Positions 23,155 to 25,158 of a DNA stretch of 25,158 nt are shown one piece after another. Both the position numbers and the translations under genes were made by a program. Below the pieces are notes generated by a model. That model worked only from the letters and a program-made list of their open reading frames with translations, did not search any database and was not told where the DNA came from. This DNA is from QHXN01 sp040509515 (GTDB taxonomy: Bacteria; Acidobacteriota; Blastocatellia; Pyrinomonadales; Pyrinomonadaceae): positions 1 to 25,158 of the forward strand of contig JBEVKV010000101.1 of NCBI GenBank assembly GCA_040509515.1, given 5' to 3'. Each line of letters opens with the position of its first letter. Position 1 is the stretch's first letter.

Positions 23155-24003
23155 ATGTACCGCAAGACCTTTTACGCGACGCACCCGGGCTCGGTCGAGG
23201 GCGCGGCCAACGACGAGCTGCGCGACCGCTATCACATCCCCGAACTGTTTGCCGAAGGCGAGCTGCGCCTCAACTATCTTCACTACGAGCGCTTCGTCAT
23301 CGGCGGCGCTTCTCCGGCGGGCTCTCCGCTCGCGCTGCCCGCGCAGCAGGAGCCGGCGTCGGCCAAAGGCAAGCCGTTTCTTGAGAGGCGCGAGCTGGGC
23401 GCGGTCAACGTCGGCGCGGGCGCGGGCGTCGTGAGCGTGGACGGCGCGCGCTACGAGCTGGCCCCGAAAGACTGTCTCTACGTCCCCGCGGGAAGCTCGG
23501 AGGTGACGTTCGAGTCGGCCGACGCCGCGAGTCCGGCGCGCTTCTATCTCGCCTCGACGCCCGCGCACGCGCGCTTCGACGTGGTGCACATCTCCGTGGA
23601 GAAGGCCGTGCCGCTGGAACTAGGCTCGCAGGAGACCTCGAACGAGCGCACCATCTACCAGTACGTCGTCCCGGCGGTCTGCAAGTCTTCGCAACTGCTC
23701 CTCGGCGTCACGCTCCTCAAGCCGGGGAGCGTCTGGAACACCTGCCCGCCGCACCTGCACGACCGGAGGAGTGAGGTCTACTTCTACTTCGATTTAAAAG
23801 AAGGGCAGCGCGTCATGCACTTCATGGGCGAGCCGGAGCGCACGCGCCACCTCATGCTCTCGGATGCGGAGGCGGTCGTCTCGCCGCCGTGGTCGATTCA
23901 CATGGGCTGCGGCACTTCGAGCTACTCGTTCATCTGGGCCATGGGCGGCGAGAACCTCGACTACACGGACATGAACGTCCTCGACATCTGCCAGCTCAAG
24001 TGA
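23155..24003 (+). CDS. kduI: 5-keto-4-deoxyuronate isomerase KduI
   Basis: KduI isomerises 4-deoxy-L-threo-5-hexosulose uronate to 3-deoxy-D-glycero-2,5-hexodiulosonate in the breakdown of pectin and other uronate polymers, in the cytoplasm. The 282-residue length is normal for the family. Conserved parts are FLERRELGAVNVG (75-87), the Zn site HLHDRRSEVYFYF (His200, His202, Glu207) and SPPWSIHMGCGTSSYSFIWA with His249. These match the four metal ligands of the E. coli enzyme. A purine-rich RBS (AAGGGAAGAGAAG) precedes ATG 23155. The gene follows the last ASPIC gene by 32 bp and could be on the same transcript, but no pectinase, KduD or uronate transporter is visible nearby. The assignment is secure; the link to the ASPIC genes is unproven. 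Confidence 0.95.
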   Translation: MYRKTFYATHPGSVEGAANDELRDRYHIPELFAEGELRLNYLHYERFVIGGASPAGSPLALPAQQEPASAKGKPFLERRELGAVNVGAGAGVVSVDGARYELAPKDCLYVPAGSSEVTFESADAASPARFYLASTPAHARFDVVHISVEKAVPLELGSQETSNERTIYQYVVPAVCKSSQLLLGVTLLKPGSVWNTCPPHLHDRRSEVYFYFDLKEGQRVMHFMGEPERTRHLMLSDAEAVVSPPWSIHMGCGTSSYSFIWAMGGENLDYTDMNVLDICQLK

Positions 24004-24031
24004 TGAACGTCGGACGGAGGGGCGGCTACTT

Positions 24032-25158
24032 ATGAACAACAGACAAACGGGCGAGTCCTTCAGGCGGCGGGGCGGCGTCTTCGTCGCCGCCGTGCTTTTG
24101 TTGGCGACGACGTTCGCGCCCGCGGCGCGCGCGCAGGAACTTCCGCGCGTAGACCCGGGGGCGGTCGGTCTCTCGTCAGAGCGGCTGCGGCGTCTGACCG
24201 AGGCGCTCGACGGGTACGTCCGCGAAGGCAAGCTGTCGGGCGGCGTCGCGCTCGTCGCGCGGCGCGGGAAGGTGGCCTACCTTGAAGCCTTCGGCCAGAG
24301 GGACAGGGAGGCGCGCGCGCCGATGCGCGGTGACACCATCTTCCGCATCGCCTCGCAGACGAAGGCGCTCGTCAGCGTCGCCGTGATGATTCTTCAGGAG
24401 GACGGCCGCCTCGTACTCAGCGACCCCGTCGGCAAGTACCTGCCCGAGTTCCGCGAGACGACCGTCGCCGTGCCGAAGCAGGGCGGCGGCTACGACGTGG
24501 TGAAGGCCAAACGCCCCGTCACCGTCCGCGACCTTCTGACGCACACGTCCGGGGTCGGCTACGGCGGCGGCCTCGCGCGCGACCGCTGGGAGGCGGCACG
24601 AATTACCGGCTGGTACTTCGCAGACCGCGACGAGCCCGTCGGCGCGACCGTCGCGCGCATGGCCGCGCTCCCCTTCGACGCGCAGCCCGGCGAGCGTTGG
24701 GTTTACGGCTACTCGACCGACATCCTCGGCGCGCTCGTCGAGCGCGTCAGCGGCCAGACGCTCGAAGAGTTTCTGGGCGCGCGCATACTCCGACCGCTCG
24801 GGATGAAGGACACGCACTTCTACCTGCCCGAGTCGAAGGCCGGGCGCTTCGCCGTCGTCTACTCGGCGACCGAGGCGGGCGGCCTTGAGCGCGCGCCCGA
24901 CCCGGGCGGCATGGCGGGGCAGGGCGCTTACGTGCGCGGGCCGCGCAAGAGTTTTTCGGGCGGCGCGGGGCTGCTCTCGACCGCGGAAGACTACGCGGTC
25001 TTCCTCTCGATGCTGCTCAACGGGGGCGAGCTGGGCGGGAAGAGGATTCTGAGCCGCAAGAGCGTCGAGCTGATGACGGTCGACCACCTCGCGGGCAAGG
25101 CGTTCCGCGAGGGGTACGGGTTCGGGCTCGGCTTCTCTGTGACGAAAGACCTCGGCGC
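24032..25158 (+). CDS. Exported serine beta-lactamase/esterase-family protein (3' end off window)
   Basis: This is a penicillin-binding-like (class C beta-lactamase fold) hydrolase with a signal peptide (about 12-34, ending ARAQE). The nucleophile motif SxxK is SQTK at 108-111 (RIASQTKALVSVAVMILQED). The family strings VRDLLTHTSGVGYGGG and VYGYSTDILGALVERVSG follow, the latter holding the Tyr of the YxN-like motif (here YST). FSGGAGLLSTAEDYAVFLSM comes later. About 375 residues are visible, and the final KTG-like or HxG motif lies at or beyond the edge. Members include esterases, D-aminopeptidases and true beta-lactamases, and sequence alone does not choose; YST rather than YAN/YSN leans towards an esterase-like member. 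GGAGG lies a little far upstream (about 12 bases) of ATG 24032. It starts 28 bp after kduI and may be co-transcribed. Confidence 0.9.
   Translation, partial: MNNRQTGESFRRRGGVFVAAVLLLATTFAPAARAQELPRVDPGAVGLSSERLRRLTEALDGYVREGKLSGGVALVARRGKVAYLEAFGQRDREARAPMRGDTIFRIASQTKALVSVAVMILQEDGRLVLSDPVGKYLPEFRETTVAVPKQGGGYDVVKAKRPVTVRDLLTHTSGVGYGGGLARDRWEAARITGWYFADRDEPVGATVARMAALPFDAQPGERWVYGYSTDILGALVERVSGQTLEEFLGARILRPLGMKDTHFYLPESKAGRFAVVYSATEAGGLERAPDPGGMAGQGAYVRGPRKSFSGGAGLLSTAEDYAVFLSMLLNGGELGGKRILSRKSVELMTVDHLAGKAFREGYGFGLGFSVTKDLG

Overview
The window is very GC-rich, with strong G/C bias at third codon positions. Its gene content (four TPR/FG-GAP/ASPIC proteins, PEGA-TPR proteins, a flagellar-type export block and a KduI) fits an Acidobacteriota-like soil or thermal bacterium, possibly class Blastocatellia. 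That placement is inference from gene content; there is no rRNA or other marker gene here.

Left part, minus strand (read from about 8.1 kb down to 1): an export block with the order FliJ-like, membrane-anchored FGE/SUMF1-fold protein, two paralogous PEGA-TPR proteins, FliK-like, a protein with two SpoA domains (FliM/FliN or SctQ type), FliO and FliP (cut by the window edge). Three non-flagellar genes sit between FliJ and FliK. The flgD, flgE and fliL genes often found between fliK and fliM are absent. A perfect TATAAT promoter lies between FliJ and the SUMF1-like gene, so the block probably has at least two transcription units.

Middle part, minus strand (about 11.2 to 7.6 kb): a histidine-rich four-helix membrane protein, then a YtkA/FixH-like lipoprotein, a NapH/NosR/CcoG-like membrane polyferredoxin, and a membrane-anchored periplasmic protein. 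The last three overlap one another in sequence, and the third overlaps the FliJ-like gene by TAATG. A redox module and an export gene are therefore translationally linked.

Right part, plus strand (11.5 to 23.1 kb): five co-directional genes. They encode a 1160-residue TPR/FG-GAP/ASPIC lipoprotein, a 599-residue UnbV-like protein, a UnbU-like (RnfD/NqrB-fold) membrane protein, a CRTAC1-like ASPIC lipoprotein, and a 1155-residue TPR/FG-GAP/ASPIC protein. The first and last share an unnamed C-terminal region of about 430 residues. UnbU and UnbV are known as conserved flanking proteins of enediyne polyketide clusters, but no polyketide synthase is present. This block, divergent from the polyferredoxin module, is the best candidate for an undescribed system: a cell-surface propeller-protein assembly with its own membrane redox-like subunit. 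After it come kduI and a partial serine beta-lactamase/esterase-family gene.

An AT-rich palindromic repeat (AATTTGAAATTTCAAAT type) recurs in three intergenic positions and stands out sharply from the GC-rich background. No rRNA, tRNA, CRISPR array or insertion sequence was seen.
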